From Brachyhypopomus gauderio (Eukaryota; Chordata; Actinopteri; Gymnotiformes; Hypopomidae), in NCBI RefSeq assembly GCF_052324685.1, contig NC_135213.1, positions 3,683,646-3,747,645 of the forward strand: 64,000 nucleotides of DNA, written 5' to 3'. The notes beneath the pieces were generated by a model that saw only the letters and a list, made by a program, of their open reading frames with translations, had not been told where the DNA came from and ran no database searches. Both the position numbers and the translations under genes were made by a program. Shown piece by piece: positions 1-11,815 of the stretch; position 1 is the first letter of the stretch; each line of letters begins with the position of its first letter.

Positions 1-168
1 AGACTGAGAGCCAGGCCTTCTCGTCCAACATCAGTATGTGACCTCACAAATGCCCTTCTGAAAGAATGGTCAAAAATCCCCTTAAACACACTCCTAAACC
101 TTGTGAACAGCATTCCCAGTAGAGCTGAAGCTGTTCTAGCTGCAAAGGGTGGATCAACGTCATATTGA
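1..168 (+). pseudogene. Tc1/mariner transposase, C-terminal fragment
   Basis: Frame 1 reads from the window edge to a TGA at 166-168, giving about 55 residues. It holds the tail of a Tc1-type DDE transposase: an RPSRPTS stretch, DLTNAL..EW, and a closing EAVLAAKGGSTSY that matches the usual end of fish Tc1 transposases (EAVIAAKGG.T.Y). The rest of the gene lies outside the window. The following 80 bases resemble Tc1 3' untranslated sequence, but I could not locate the terminal inverted repeat. Confidence 0.75.
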
Positions 169-2762
169 ACCCTATGGGTTAGGAATGGGATGTCATTTAA
201 GTTCATATGTGAGTCAAGGCCTAGGTTGAACAATAAGTCGAAAAATGTCAAGAACAAGCAGATACATCGGGATTTCTAGGATTGTTTACCTTATGAAAGG
301 AGACAGAAACGACTATAGTGATGATTATGACACAATTCTGAATCAATATGCATAACAAGATATTTCTCAATTAAGTTATTATTAAATATACAGATTTTGG
401 TTTGATTGTATGACATAGCTCACTACAGTCACGGGGTGGCACTGTAGGTCAAGACAGACAAATTTATACTATTGGTTCCTGTATCAGTCATACAGTATTA
501 TTTAAATGAACATGGAGAGTTATGCTGATCAGGGAGGTTTGAATCCAGTAACAATGTGGGAACAAAGAGTTTGACAGACAGAAATCTACAAAGTTGTGGA
601 AGGCAGAATATTCACACATTCTCAGATTATGGCTTCATGACCTTTGCTACCAGTAGAAGATGTGTCCTTGCAGTAAAATGTCTTGCTTTGTTTTTAATGT
701 TAATGCTAATGCTGGTAGTGTAGCCCCAGGTGTCATATTAGCCTGATACCTTGGTTGTCCTCTGGGGTGTATTGTAGGGTCAGTGAATGGTGTCAACTAC
801 ATTGTGGATGTTCTGTTTTTGGTATATTTTTGTGATGGCTGTAAAGTTTGTGAGGTGTGTTTTGTTATAGCAGTTGGGTTTGGTATGTATACCCATGTCC
901 TGCACTTACAGTGGTGGTGTCATGGTTTACTGTGGTAACAGAATTTTGAGCCAAGAATCCAGCTGAAACATGTCATGTTGTGAATAGCAGTTTATAGATT
1001 GTTATGAGAGTATGGGTTCATTTTTAGTGGATCATAATCCCAAATATTACATTAATTTCCAATATTTAACCACTTGTTTAACCACTTACATAACTGTAAT
1101 TTCAGCTCTTGTCTTTCAGGTATCTTGATGGAAACAGTTCTGTAGGTATGCATGCATGTCTGCACTGACAGTTTGTCTTTGCTGGAACATCGCACGATGG
1201 TCTTCAACCACATCAAAGGCTTTCAGCTGCTCTTGTAAGAGCTATTTTTCCTGCTCGTGTTGCACACCAGGGTCTGGGTGCTTTCCATGCTCAGCGTGGA
1301 CCTTTTACATCAAAACCTCTTGAACACAGTTCTCACAATATACCCTCATTATTCCCTTTTTATTCACGGACCTGTTTACTGCTGACTGATCACAGAAGTT
1401 CACCTGAGGAAAGGTGGAGAGTTGTCCCAGTGGTTTCTTGGTGTTGTGATCATTAAGATTGAGGAGTGACTCCAACAAATCCCAGGAATTACAACATTAA
1501 CCTCTGTCCCAAGAGAGCAACCCGAGGAACATCACACACTCCCACACTGTGCATATACTGTATATAGCACCACTGATGTTTAAGGCACTAGGCCCCAGTA
1601 ATGATCAGCATCTGGGCCAGGCATGATTCATGTCTGCTGGCTTCTGGATAAAACAGAATAAATAATGGCAGCCCCAGCATCCACGGTAGACCAACCAAAC
1701 AGCACAACGGTGATCATACAAAACCATAGGGATACAACACCAGAGACAAATTAACTGTCTATACACAACACAGAAGAAGGATCACTAGACACCAAGAAGC
1801 CCAAAGCACCAGACACAGACAGATATGCTCACTATGAATATTTTTTCACTTAACATTTTCTATGGTGTCAATGGTTAAAGCTCACCTTATTCCTAAATAA
1901 CTTAAACTAAAATATTTTACTGAATTTATTTTAAGCTACATTAATATGTAAGTAACATGAACACTGCAGGACTCTGGTCTAAGGTTCCTAAGAATGAATG
2001 GAGGTTAGAGTACCTCATGCCAGGAACATGATACGTGAAACATTTGTGAATACATCCACTGTGACCCAAGGATGAAGTGTTGAGTAGATGCCTCAGACAG
2101 ATGGGGAACATGGTCACCATGGTAAACCCCTCTTTGGAATATATCAATGACAGAAAGGTGAGGTGGCTGACATAAGAAAATGTGGGACTGGAGGAACAAA
2201 TAGCAGCACAAGAACCAAGTCAACCAATACCAAGTCAACAGAAGCTGGGGTGGATCAAAATGGACAACAAAACTGTACAAAGGAACTGATGAGATAGCAG
2301 AGCACTTAGCAGCACAATGCAAAGTGTACACAACCAAGTGGCATCTAAGAGGTAGGGATATTACGAGAAAACATATTCCAAGGAACCATTGTGAGACCTC
2401 CAGAGTCAATAAACATGTATCATAACAATAGAAAACTACCAGAAATCAGCAGTTGTATTATGTATACTTGTAGTATTAAAAAGGAAGGAAGATGGTAAGT
2501 TGGAAAAATACTAAGGACATAGAAATAAACATAATAAACATAAAATATGAAAAGTGGCTAAATTGTGACTTGGGTTTCTTTGCTAACTTGTAAAACTCAT
2601 CTGTACAAAAAAATATGGTGACATTTATTATTTATGAATTACATATTTTATATTCATACAAAAATGACAGTACATTCTCATGTATTGTATAAGCCACACC
2701 TCCAACAATGTAAAGCATATTGATTCAAGAGTCACATATCCTCTTCGTGTCTGATAGCAGAG
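169..2762. other. No gene recognised
   Basis: AT-rich, non-coding sequence. The open frames at 1941-2409 on the minus strand have no recognisable domain, signal or splice context and look like chance. This stretch contains the promoter side of the Ig receptor that starts at 2763. No convincing TATA or CpG signal was found. Confidence 0.5.
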
Positions 2763-3084
2763 ATGGTTTGTATTTCGGTCCTGATTCTCCTGTTATATGG
2801 CATTGGTAAGTCATGCTAATCTCTAATACTAATCTCTAGATCATTTCTAATGACATTTTTAAATTGATAGAGTTCACTTTGTATATATGTGTTAATATAT
2901 TAAACCAGAAGCACTTTGCTTGCACAGCTGTTGAACGACCTCTGCCTGAAACGTCCTGTTTCTCTGGAAATGTTGTGTACTTAACTACTTTATTTACCCC
3001 AAATCTTCTTCAGATATATATATCGTAAAAAAAACGTAGATGTAGCAACAACTATATATATAGATATAGATATATACACATGTA

Positions 3085-3140
<56 letters not shown>

Positions 3141-5618
3141 TTTGTGTGTTAAGGTTGAAATTAAAATAGCTGTCCCTCTCAGACAGTTTTTCCTTTTATT
3201 TTCTGGATTACAGATTTGCTCCCAGTGACTGTGGGCTCTCCAGACACTTTAATACTGGTGGCACAACCTGGTGATGATGTCACCCTATGGTACCAGCATA
3301 ATCTGATGTACTCATCTTACGTGTACTGGTTCAAACACACAGATCATTCTGTGCCAGGTTATGTTGGGTGCCACTTTTATGTAACAAATTCTAATTCAAT
3401 CCCCTGTAAATTGCTTCACCAAAGTACGCATATGGTGATGTCTGTAAACACCCAGAATACTTCTCTGACAATAAATGCAGTGAAAAATACTGATTCAGGA
3501 CTTTATTACTTCGTCATTTGGCAGAGGATGTATTTCAGCAATGCAACATATTTACAAGTGAGAGGTAAATTTCTGTCCAAAAGAATCTCATTACATTACT
3601 CATGGACATTTCTATTGCATGTTTGATTAAAAATTGTGTAAAAAAAAGTTCAAATTATGTACTATGCCATGTATTTCATTGAATTTGTGAATTTGTATAA
3701 CTCAATAAACAATTTAAAAGTGAAACAAAATTAGATATTCTTTAGGTGATCAGGTAGTTCTCTGCTAAATAATCAGATTACGTTATTCATTAAACTTTTG
3801 GTGTAGCATGTTTCATTATCAATGGTTGTGCACAATAAAGTAGTAATGTTAATATGAATAATAATGTTAATATTAGTTTGTCAATATTAATATATTAATA
3901 CAAATATTATTAATATTAATTCAAGTACGTATTTTTTTATTTAAAATATGAATTTATATTAATTGGTACGTTAGAGTTTAATGTTGAATTATTAAACAAA
4001 TGTTTGTTTTTTTTTAGAGCAAAATGAGACACTTTCCAAGAGCTGTTCTGGAGAAGGTTTGTTATCTCATATTCTGCTGATCAGTTTCTGTTTGGTTTAT
4101 TATTCTGCTGTAATTGGATTTGAATCAGCCTCTCTTCAGTTTGCTTTCATATTCTGCTGTTTAAAAATCTGACTATGAAGAATCAACTGCAATACATTTA
4201 TGAACTGCATTGCAAAGACACATGTACAGATTTTTAAAGAACACCAACCCTAACCCTAGTTCTTTTCTCATCTGGTGTCTTCATCACACTGATATATTCA
4301 CACTGACAATATCTCCCTGCTCTTCAGACGTCTATCCAACACTGATGGTGGTGTTTGGTGGTGTGATTGTGGTTCTCATCAGTATTATTGTAGTTATGCT
4401 GAAGAAAAGAAATCAACATAGAGGTACTACTGATTCCACAGATTAATTTCTTTACATTTTGACATCTTCAAAAATGTACATTTAAGGTATGTTCAGCTTC
4501 AGAGAAGAAAACTGAAAAGGTTATCAATATGTAAAATATTTGTATAATATTCTATTACATAAAAACATTACTAGATTACTAGATGATATTGCAGTGTATA
4601 AGGAATATAATAGTGTGAGATGTGTGTTCAGTCCTTAATGCAGATCTAACTTGGTTATTTTGATTCCTACAGAAACTGACCATAATGTACAAGAGAAAGA
4701 GGTAATTATGAAAATACATAAATCATGAAACATACATAAAACATACAATGGAGTAATGTCTAAATATGTCAGGTATTCTGAGATTGCTTGGTGATTCTAT
4801 TGAATACCTGATTTTCACACATTACTGCTAACAAATACAATTAATAAATGGTTACCAAAAAGAAAGGAAAAGGAATGGCTTAACTTATTGTGAAAAATTT
4901 AACTTATTGTGCTCTTAAATTTCCCTAAAACCATTGTAACTCATTCTAACTCAATCTAACTCATTTTAACACATTCAGTCTCATTTTTACTCTAATTTAT
5001 TGTAACTCAACCCAATTATAAAGATGTTGATTGCCAGGCAAACAGAAGCATCTTCATATTAAAGAATAAACATGTGACGTCCGAAGCGTGGCGAAGGACG
5101 AGACAGAAAATCCTTTTTGCTGAACAGACGTTACGTTTATTACAAACAACACAAGCGCAGGTAGCGCACGTAGAACACAAACACTGTACACATAAGCGAC
5201 TCTGACAACGACGAGCACAGGACACTGCGCGTACGCACATTAAATAGACAAACCACATAAAGCCCACGCGATGACGAGACGAGCCACAGGTAACGTGACA
5301 AAACAGAAGTCATGGTCTACAAAGAATACATGATACAATTGTCTAGATTAAACTAATACAGTGAATTTCAATATCCGTGAATTTGTATAAATATGGTGAA
5401 TTTGTATTTATGTGTATTAGTACTGATTAACGAAATCCACAAGTGAAAAAAATGTGTGCAGGGTTAGTGTTACATAGATTTACACATTTTTTGTGTCATT
5501 GCAGGAACAGGATTCAAATTACACTGCCCTACAATTGTCTGAAAAGAAAACCAAGAAAGCAGGAAGACACACTGAAGTGGTGGATTGTCAAGTTGTATAT
5601 TCTACAGTACGACACTAG
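2763..5618 (+). CDS. V-set immunoglobulin-superfamily membrane receptor with ITIMs (six exons)
   Basis: Exons inferred: 2763-2805, 3214-3564, 4018-4056, 4328-4423, 4673-4701, 5505-5618; every intron is GT...AG and the phases match, giving 672 nt (223 aa). Residues 1-14 are a signal peptide. Residues 15-131 are one V-set domain with VTLW, an YWF strand-C Trp and DSGLYY. A short stalk (one Cys) follows, then a transmembrane helix near 150-169 followed by KKR. The tail carries SNYTAL (190-195) and VVYSTV (216-221), which fit the ITIM pattern, so an inhibitory role through SHP-type phosphatases is inferred. The start is the ATG that opens the signal exon. Odd: the two canonical V-domain cysteines are Tyr41 and Phe114, while Cys67 and Cys79 remain. 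Fish have large families of such receptors (NITR-like, CD300-like and others) and I cannot assign one. The exon model needs transcript support. Confidence 0.8.
3087..3136. repeat. (TG)n microsatellite in intron 1
   Basis: About 25 TG units, followed by a T run, lie in intron 1 of the Ig receptor, roughly 75 bases before the exon 2 acceptor. A TATA-rich stretch (3018-3078) precedes it. Length variation here could influence splicing of exon 2, but that is speculation. Confidence 0.95.
5073..5300 (-). mobile_element. Solo LTR, family A, internally deleted, in intron 5 of the Ig receptor
   Basis: The segment begins TGTGACG and ends CGTGACA, the inverted ends of the LTR seen at 42424 and 44082. 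It is flanked by a perfect 5-bp target duplication AAACA (5068-5072 and 5301-5305). The minus strand carries the family signature: GTTTGTCTATTTAATGTGCG, then GTGCTCGTCGTTGTC, and a closing CTCGTCCTTCGCCACG. About 100 bases present in full copies, near the U3 start, are missing. A solo LTR arises by LTR-LTR recombination. Confidence 0.9.
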
Positions 5619-5931
5619 CAGTGTGTTGTGATAGAACAGAGTAACAACAATTATAGTTGTACATCATTATTTCATTGTTTGGAACAGATTTAAATACTTT
5701 ACTATTTTAGGAAACTCAGGCCTTGAGGCTGTAATCTCTGTCATATCTCTCAAACTTGGCAAACACCAGTCATGTCTTGCTTTTTGAGATGTTGGAATAA
5801 GTGTTTGAGATGATGGAATAATCTTCAGTTATTTTTTATTAAAGTGTTTTCTTGTTTCTTTCTTTTGCTTTAATGTAAATAAATCATGTGAAAAGGTTTT
5901 ATATTATGTAAGAACTGTTTTCTGTGTTCCC

Positions 5932-5937
5932 AATAAA
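5932..5937 (+). promoter_or_regulatory. Candidate polyadenylation signal of the Ig receptor
   Basis: AATAAA lies 314 bases after the receptor stop codon, with another AATAAA near 5877. Either could end the transcript. Confidence 0.5.
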
Positions 5938-6221
5938 AGAAAGTTGTGAAACCAAGATGGAATAACACCTGGATAATTTCTATTCAGAGGGTAAATAATG
6001 TAGAATTTTTGAGTAAACCTCAGATTGTTTAACAAAATAAGTTAGTAAGATTTGTGAAAATATTTTAAAATAAATTAGTTGACACATAAAGTGACTTAAC
6101 CTGTTCTAAACATCCTGCCATTAATAAAAAAATGTTTAAACTTGCATTACTCACTGTATTTGGTAAAAAAAAAAGTCCAGACTATTTGAGACAGAATTAA
6201 GCTAAGTCCGTCTACTACAAG

Positions 6222-6690
6222 TGTGACACTCGGTGGAGGGCGAAGGACGAGGCACAGAATCCTTGCTTGACAAACGTCACATTTATTAACATATACGTTT
6301 TAGCGCGTATAGCACACAGACAACTATACACACATGAACGTGTATGACTTAGACAAAGACGAGCACAGGACACTGTGCGAACGCACATTAAATAGACAAA
6401 CCACATAAGCCGTGATCACGAGACGAGCCACAGGTGAGACGAATGAACACATTCCGACACATCCACACCCACGAAGATCCACAGACGCAGATGACTAGAC
6501 GTAGACGACATAAACACACGCCCAAAGGAGAGGGGTCAGGTGCTGTAACGTGACAGAGCCCCCCACCAACACCTCCCACAAGACCAGTTGAAACACCAGC
6601 TGCTGCAGCTTGCTTCAAGTCCGCTCTCCCGTCCCCAGCTCGGTACTCCAGGGATCCTGAAGGATGTTGGGGTTTTCTATTACAATGTTT
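6222..6690 (-). mobile_element. LTR family A (6222-6555) plus adjoining internal sequence
   Basis: This is a near full-length (334 bp) minus-strand copy of the family A LTR, starting TGTGACA and ending CGTGACA. Unlike the intronic solo LTR it has internal sequence next to it: reading the minus strand, a purine-rich tract (GGTGGGGGGCTC) sits directly before the LTR start, as expected of a polypurine tract, so this is the 3' LTR of a truncated element. Internal sequence continues to about 6690, where plus-strand gypsy sequence begins. Confidence 0.75.
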
Positions 6691-7868
6691 CCTCGTGTTT
6701 GAACAACAACCCTCGTGCTTCCCTACTGAATGCGCCAAGGTAGCCTACGTGATGGCATTGCTGTCAGACAGAGCCTTAGCTTGGCCTACATCTCTATGGG
6801 AGAAACAGGCAGAGGTATGCTCTACGTACGAGAGCATTTTATCATCCGTCATCAGGGGGAGTAGTGGAGCCTCGCCTGTTGCGATTCTACAAATCCTGCT
6901 AGAAAGTCATCTTTATGTTAAATTGGAGAAGTTGCTCTTTAACATCTGGGAAGTAGGCTTCTTGGGGTACCACACTCTCAAACTCCTGCAACGAAGGTTT
7001 TGGTGGCCTGGGATGGACCAGTAGGTAGGTCTTTTCGTTTAGGCCGGTTGCATTTTCTCCCTATCCCGTCCAGACCATGGACGCACGTGGCTCTGGATTT
7101 CGTTACTGGTTTACCTCCATCTCGGGGTAACATTGCTATCTTGGTCATCGTTGACCGTTTCTCAAAGACTAAGCTTCCCTCGGCCTGTGAAACTTCTTCT
7201 GTGTTCCTCAGGTTTTCAGCTCCAAATGAATGGCCAGACAGAGATGACAAACCAAGACCTGGAACAGACGCTCAGGTGTCTGGCCTCCGCCAATCTCTCC
7301 TCCTGGTCTGACCAGCTCCTCTGGGCCGAATATGCCCATAACACCCTGTGGCACTCAGCCCTTTGAGTGTCGCCCTTTGAGTATATCTACGGTTATGCTC
7401 CTCCCATGTTCGCCGACCAGGAGGAGGAGGTGGCTGTCCTGGGGGCTTGTGTCTTGGTACGCCGGGGTTGGTTGGCCTGGCATAAGGCCCGTAAGGCCCT
7501 GCTATCAGCGTCTGCTGGTTATCACCGCAATGCTTATAAGCACTGTCTCCCGGCCCTGTCTTTCCATCCTGGATAGTGGGTTTGGCTATCCGCCCAAGGA
7601 TCTGCTGGTTTTTGGTGGGACAAAAAAGCTGTCTCCTCTGTATTTAGGCCCCTTTAAGGTCGACAGGCGCATTAATCCTGTTACTTACCGGCTGTTGCTC
7701 CCTCCATTGCTTCGGGTCCACCCGGTGTTCCATGGTTCTTGCCTCCACCTGATCTTATGCAGTATGCTCACACGCACCTGTGCAGTCGGCCCCCCGCATG
7801 ATTGATGGGGCCCCGGCTTGTACAGTTCACCGGGTCCTGGAACTCCGTCAGTCTGGGGTCGTGACCAA
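6690..7868 (+). pseudogene. Ty3/gypsy element remnant: gag, RT scrap and integrase
   Basis: Three frames carry consecutive pieces of a Ty3/gypsy polyprotein. At 6695-6830 there is gag (FPTECAKVAYVMALLSDRAL.W). At 6895-6970 there is a short reverse transcriptase piece (LYVKLEK...VGFLGY). At 6975-7020 follows the integrase zinc-binding end (RFWWPGMDQ), then the catalytic core start ([11 protein letters not shown]...IVDRFSK) and its later part ([18 protein letters not shown]..., WAEYAHN). At 7590-7740 there is the C-terminal region ([13 protein letters not shown]). Protease, most of RT and RNase H and part of the integrase core are deleted, and frames shift several times. It cannot be active. 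Confidence 0.8.
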
Positions 7869-7875
7869 TACAGTT

Positions 7876-8548
7876 TAAGGTCTTACATAGAGTTCATAGA
7901 TCTAAATTCCAATTGACAAAATTTTACCCCAATTCAATCAGTGATTGCTGTGACAAATGCCACGCCTCACCTTGTAATTTAAGTCATATGTTTTTTCTGT
8001 GTCCTTCATTGCACAAATATTGGTCTTTTTATTTTGACACTATGTCAAAAGTTGTCAAGATTCATATCGATCCTTGTCCCTCAATAGCCATATTTGGCCT
8101 GCCTATTAGTTTTCCCTCTCTATCCATGCCTCAGTCTGATGTTTTGTCTTTCACATCTCTATTGGCCAGACGTCGGATTCTATTGGCATGGAAGTCAACA
8201 AGGCCCCCATCTTTTTCTCTATGGCTCCAAGATGTCTTGTATTTTCTTAAATTAGAGAAAATAAGATGTACAGTTAGAGGCAAAACTGCAGCATTCTATT
8301 CCAAGTGGAATCCTTTTCTTTTACATTTGAATCAGCTTTCATTTTTACCGATTGACTGAGCTACCCCCCCCCCCCCCCCTTCCCGTGTGACTGTTGTTCT
8401 CTGTCTGTTTGTGTTAGGGTTCAATTAAAAAAATAAAAATAAATAAATGGAGGAACTGTATGCACTATCTTTATATGTGACTTTGTTCACTGTCTTTGTT
8501 GTAATTGTGTATGATACTCTTTCTCAATAAAAATATTAAAAGTAAAAG
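7876..8548 (+). pseudogene. L1/Tx1-like LINE, 3' end of ORF2 and tail
   Basis: An open frame to 8359 encodes a Cys-rich C-terminal region (SDCCDKCHASPCNLSHMFFLCPS) like the CCHC-type end of fish L1-clade ORF2, with W and LARRRILLAWK motifs as in the minus-strand L1 ending near 29857. A 17-base C run follows, and the element ends with an A-rich AATAAAAATATTAAAAG tail. It is 5' truncated at the gypsy remnant, the usual form of a LINE insertion. Confidence 0.7.
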
Positions 8549-8747
8549 GTGCACAGATCTCACCTGAGCTGTGTAGACTATATTATTGGTCTGTAGTATT
8601 AGTGTATGATATTAGTATATGGTATTGGGCTGTGGTATTAGTCTATAAAAAAAATCTAAATACAACAAATTACAACGACAGATGTATTCTGCTATCTAAA
8701 AAATAAAAAAATTAAGACTTTGCCATACGTACTAGTGATTTTCATAC

Positions 8748-8799
8748 TGTCACGGTGAGGCGGCCCCCTACCGGTCGCCTCCGTCCACATGGCAGTTGT
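8748..8799 (+). mobile_element. LTR family B, first ~50 bases only
   Basis: TGTCACGGTGAGGCGGCC followed by CCCTACCGGTCGCCTCCG matches the start of the LTRs at 26103 and 45663. The match stops abruptly and TLR-pseudogene 3' sequence begins a few bases later, so a deletion probably joined the two. Confidence 0.7.
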
Positions 8800-8810
8800 C
8801 CTCAATGAAT

Positions 8811-11640
8811 TAAGTCCTATTTTCCAGATTGGGTTCCAGAGCTGCCCTCAGTTTCTGCCAGAAGCCCTGGGTGTCCTGCTGTGATCTGGGCCAACTGAGG
8901 TATGTGTGTTTCTTAACTAGACTTCTCACCCTGTAGTATGGAGATAACTGATGTGGTGGAATATCCTCCAGGAACACCAGGATGAGGATGTCATTTTTCT
9001 CATCAAACAGGCGGAAACTTGCCACCTGGATCTCTCTGGAACATCACTCACTCTCAGGTAGTGGCCACTGATCACACATATGGTCTTGCGGCTGCCGTAG
9101 ATGCCGTCCACGATGTTGTCTATGATGGGTTTTCCTGGCTGGAAGTCCCTGTGGTGCAGACACAACCTCCAGCCCTGCTCTCCCTCCAGCTGGGGTACCA
9201 GCTCTCTCATAACCCACAGTTCATCATGTGTGTTGTAGGAAATGAAAGCATTGTACTGGAAACATTGACATTTCTGTTTTTTCTGCTGCCTTTTGTCATA
9301 CACAAAAGCGAGGAAAAGGTAGTAGGCATAAACAACCTGCCATCTCAAGAAGTGATAGAGGAATGAACTGAGCAGGGTCAGAAGAACCAAGAGTGTAGTG
9401 GAGATGAAGAATAAAAACCCCACATCAACAGTACAGGAGTTTATATCAAGATCTATGAGTCGACTACCTCTGAGATTGGATGGGTAGCTGCATGTGAACT
9501 GATCAACATTTATAACTTGCGTATCATTGTTTGTGATTGTCCAGTTAATGAACCAGGCATCATCACATTCACATGAAAAATCATTTACTTGTATATCCAA
9601 ATAGGATAACTTTGGAAGGGATTCAATCACAGTCTCATTAATGACACTTATTGAATTTTTTCTAATCACCAAATTTTGTAATTTGCTGAGGTTTGCCTGA
9701 ATGAGAAAGTCCAGTGTCTGCATCCTTACTTGAATCATCATGAGACTACTGAGTTTTGTAATTGGCATAAATATTTCTGCTGATAGTGACTTTAATTCAT
9801 TCTTGCTGAGGTCTAGTCTCCACAAGTTTGGTGTATATGTAAAGGTGTCAGGATGGATAGAGTGAATATTGAGATTTCCAGCAAAGAACATCTTTAAAGA
9901 TTTCAGACCTTGCAAAAAGTTTGAAGGAATATTTTTCATTCCTTCTTTGCCCTGGCTAAACAATATAAAAACTTCAAAAATAAAAAGGGTGGTTGTCTGA
10001 GTTTGTTCTGGTTTGAGTATGATATCTCATTGTTGTTTAAGAGCAGTGTCTTCAGATTTGTGAAACCCGAGAAGACAGATGATCTAATTGAAGTTTGAGT
10101 GATCTTGTTTGATTGCAGGTCTAGGTGAGTCAGATTATGTAATCCTTTAAATGCTCCTGGTTCTATATTCTTTATTTGGTTGTCTTGTAAAAATAAACAC
10201 AGAAGGGAATGCAAACATTCAAAATAACCTGCGTGTATTAAACCTAGCTTGTTGTGAGATAACTCCAAATATTCTAGATTAGGGGGACCCTTCTTGAAAT
10301 ATCCTTTTAAAGTATACAATCTACCTGAGCCAATAAGGAGCCTCTTTAGATTATATAAACTCTGAAAAGTGCATTGTTCCAGGGTGGTCAAAGGATTTCT
10401 GTAAATATGAAGTTTCTTTAATTGTGTTAAATTGGTCAAATCTGAGCATTTTAATGTCATTATGGAATTGTAGCTAAGGTCTAGAGTCTCCAAGGTAGAC
10501 AGATTTCTGATGGCAGTGGGGACATTATTCAGATTGTTACGGCCCATATTCAATGTTTGGAGGTTGCTCATTGATTTAAATGCTTGTGTTGTTATATTAG
10601 TGAGACTGTTATTAGACACATCCAGTACTGTCAGACCTGTACAGTCCTTTAACTCCTTCTCTGATATTGATCTGATAATGTTTGACTCCAAACAAAGTGT
10701 TCTAAGTGAACTAATCAGACAAACGGTTTTAGCCAGCATTTTCACTGTCTGCTCCCCTAGGTAGTAAAGTCTAAGGTTAGCCAGAGTAGAGTTAAATGTT
10801 TGTAATATTATTTTCAGCATCTCTGATGACATTGCTGTTCCACTGACGTTGAGTCTGTTGACATTTCTGAAGTGATTTTTGTCTTGCACATCCCACTTCA
10901 TGCTGACGCTAATGAAAGCCAGATCTAATGTTTCAAGGTCAGGAAATACATCAGCTGTGACCTTGAACAACTGCAGTGGATTATGGGACAGATCCAGGAC
11001 TTTCAGTTTTACTGATGTATTTGATATGTGCATTGTTTGAAAAGAAGAAAATCCATTTTTGCCAATGTGTAGTTCCTGGATGTGAGGCAGTTGAAACACA
11101 GACTGTATTTTATAGATGTCATAAAGATGATTTCCTGATAAATTCAACATTACCAGACTGATCAGAGGGAGAAATGCAGATGGGTTTATATTTGTAATCC
11201 AGTTTTTATCTATGCGAAGCACAGTGAGATTAAAAATGTTCTGGTAGAATCCTCCTGAGATGAAAGTGAGTTTGTTCTGGGCGAGATTTAATTCCTGTAA
11301 GGCTGTCAAATCTCTAAACGCTCCATCCTCAACTTCCTTGATCAGATTGTTAGAAACGTTTAAGGTTTGAAGGTTATAAAGGTGTATAAAGTCATTCTTC
11401 TTTATCACTGATATTTTGTTGTAGGAAATGTCCATCACTCTTGCTGTTTGTGGTATGTGTTCAGGCACAACACACAGGCCTCTTTTGTAACAGAGCACTT
11501 TCATCGTTGGAGATATTAAAGAGTCTTTGATAATGCAGTCTTTCAGAAAATATCCATTTATCACACTGACAAATGCACAGCTAGACAACATATAGAAGAT
11601 GACTGTGGATTCCAATAAAAAACATGTTTTTTTTAGCAGT
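8811..11640 (-). pseudogene. TLR22/TLR13-like Toll receptor, frameshifted copy
   Basis: This copy is almost identical over its length to the intact gene at 48238-51117: LRR ectodomain (about 11600-9560), LRR C-terminal cap (FSCECDDAWFINW), transmembrane helix and a TIR domain (9290-8811). It is broken in at least three ways seen by direct comparison. A 10-base deletion near 9958, in the last third of the LRR region, shifts the frame. A 1-base deletion near 9052 (CTCTCAGG against CTCTCCAGG) shifts it again inside the TIR domain, just after CVISGHYL. The upstream sequence that gives the intact gene its start codon has diverged, with no in-frame ATG at the signal peptide. Three open frames remain (11615-9936, 9963-8926, 9025-8810). 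A truncated soluble ectodomain remains possible, but a working receptor does not. Confidence 0.9.
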
Positions 11641-11815
11641 CCGAAGAAATAAACACGAAAAAGTCTATGTAACTACTATGATCATATTTCACAGCTCCAT
11701 AAGGCATATACATACATTTTATTCTACATTGCATATTAAATTAGCATTTTTCATGCAAGTTTTTTTTTCTCTCTTTTGAACATGACAACAAGAGACATAA
11801 ATATATACCCTAGAA

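Noticed and set aside
1941..2409. Two overlapping minus-strand frames before the Ig receptor
   Set aside because: No domain, no splice or signal context, and composition like the flanks.
4210..4330. Taking the ATG at 4210 as the start of a separate small membrane protein
   Set aside because: A good acceptor (TCTTCAG at 4321-4327) and phase match place the transmembrane part as exon 4 of the Ig receptor.
6215..6406. Frame with MWFVYLMCVR, repeated at 5016-5267, 28558-28761, 42500-42720 and 44112-44465, suggesting a small conserved protein family
   Set aside because: All copies coincide with the family A LTR; the conservation is of LTR DNA, not of a protein.
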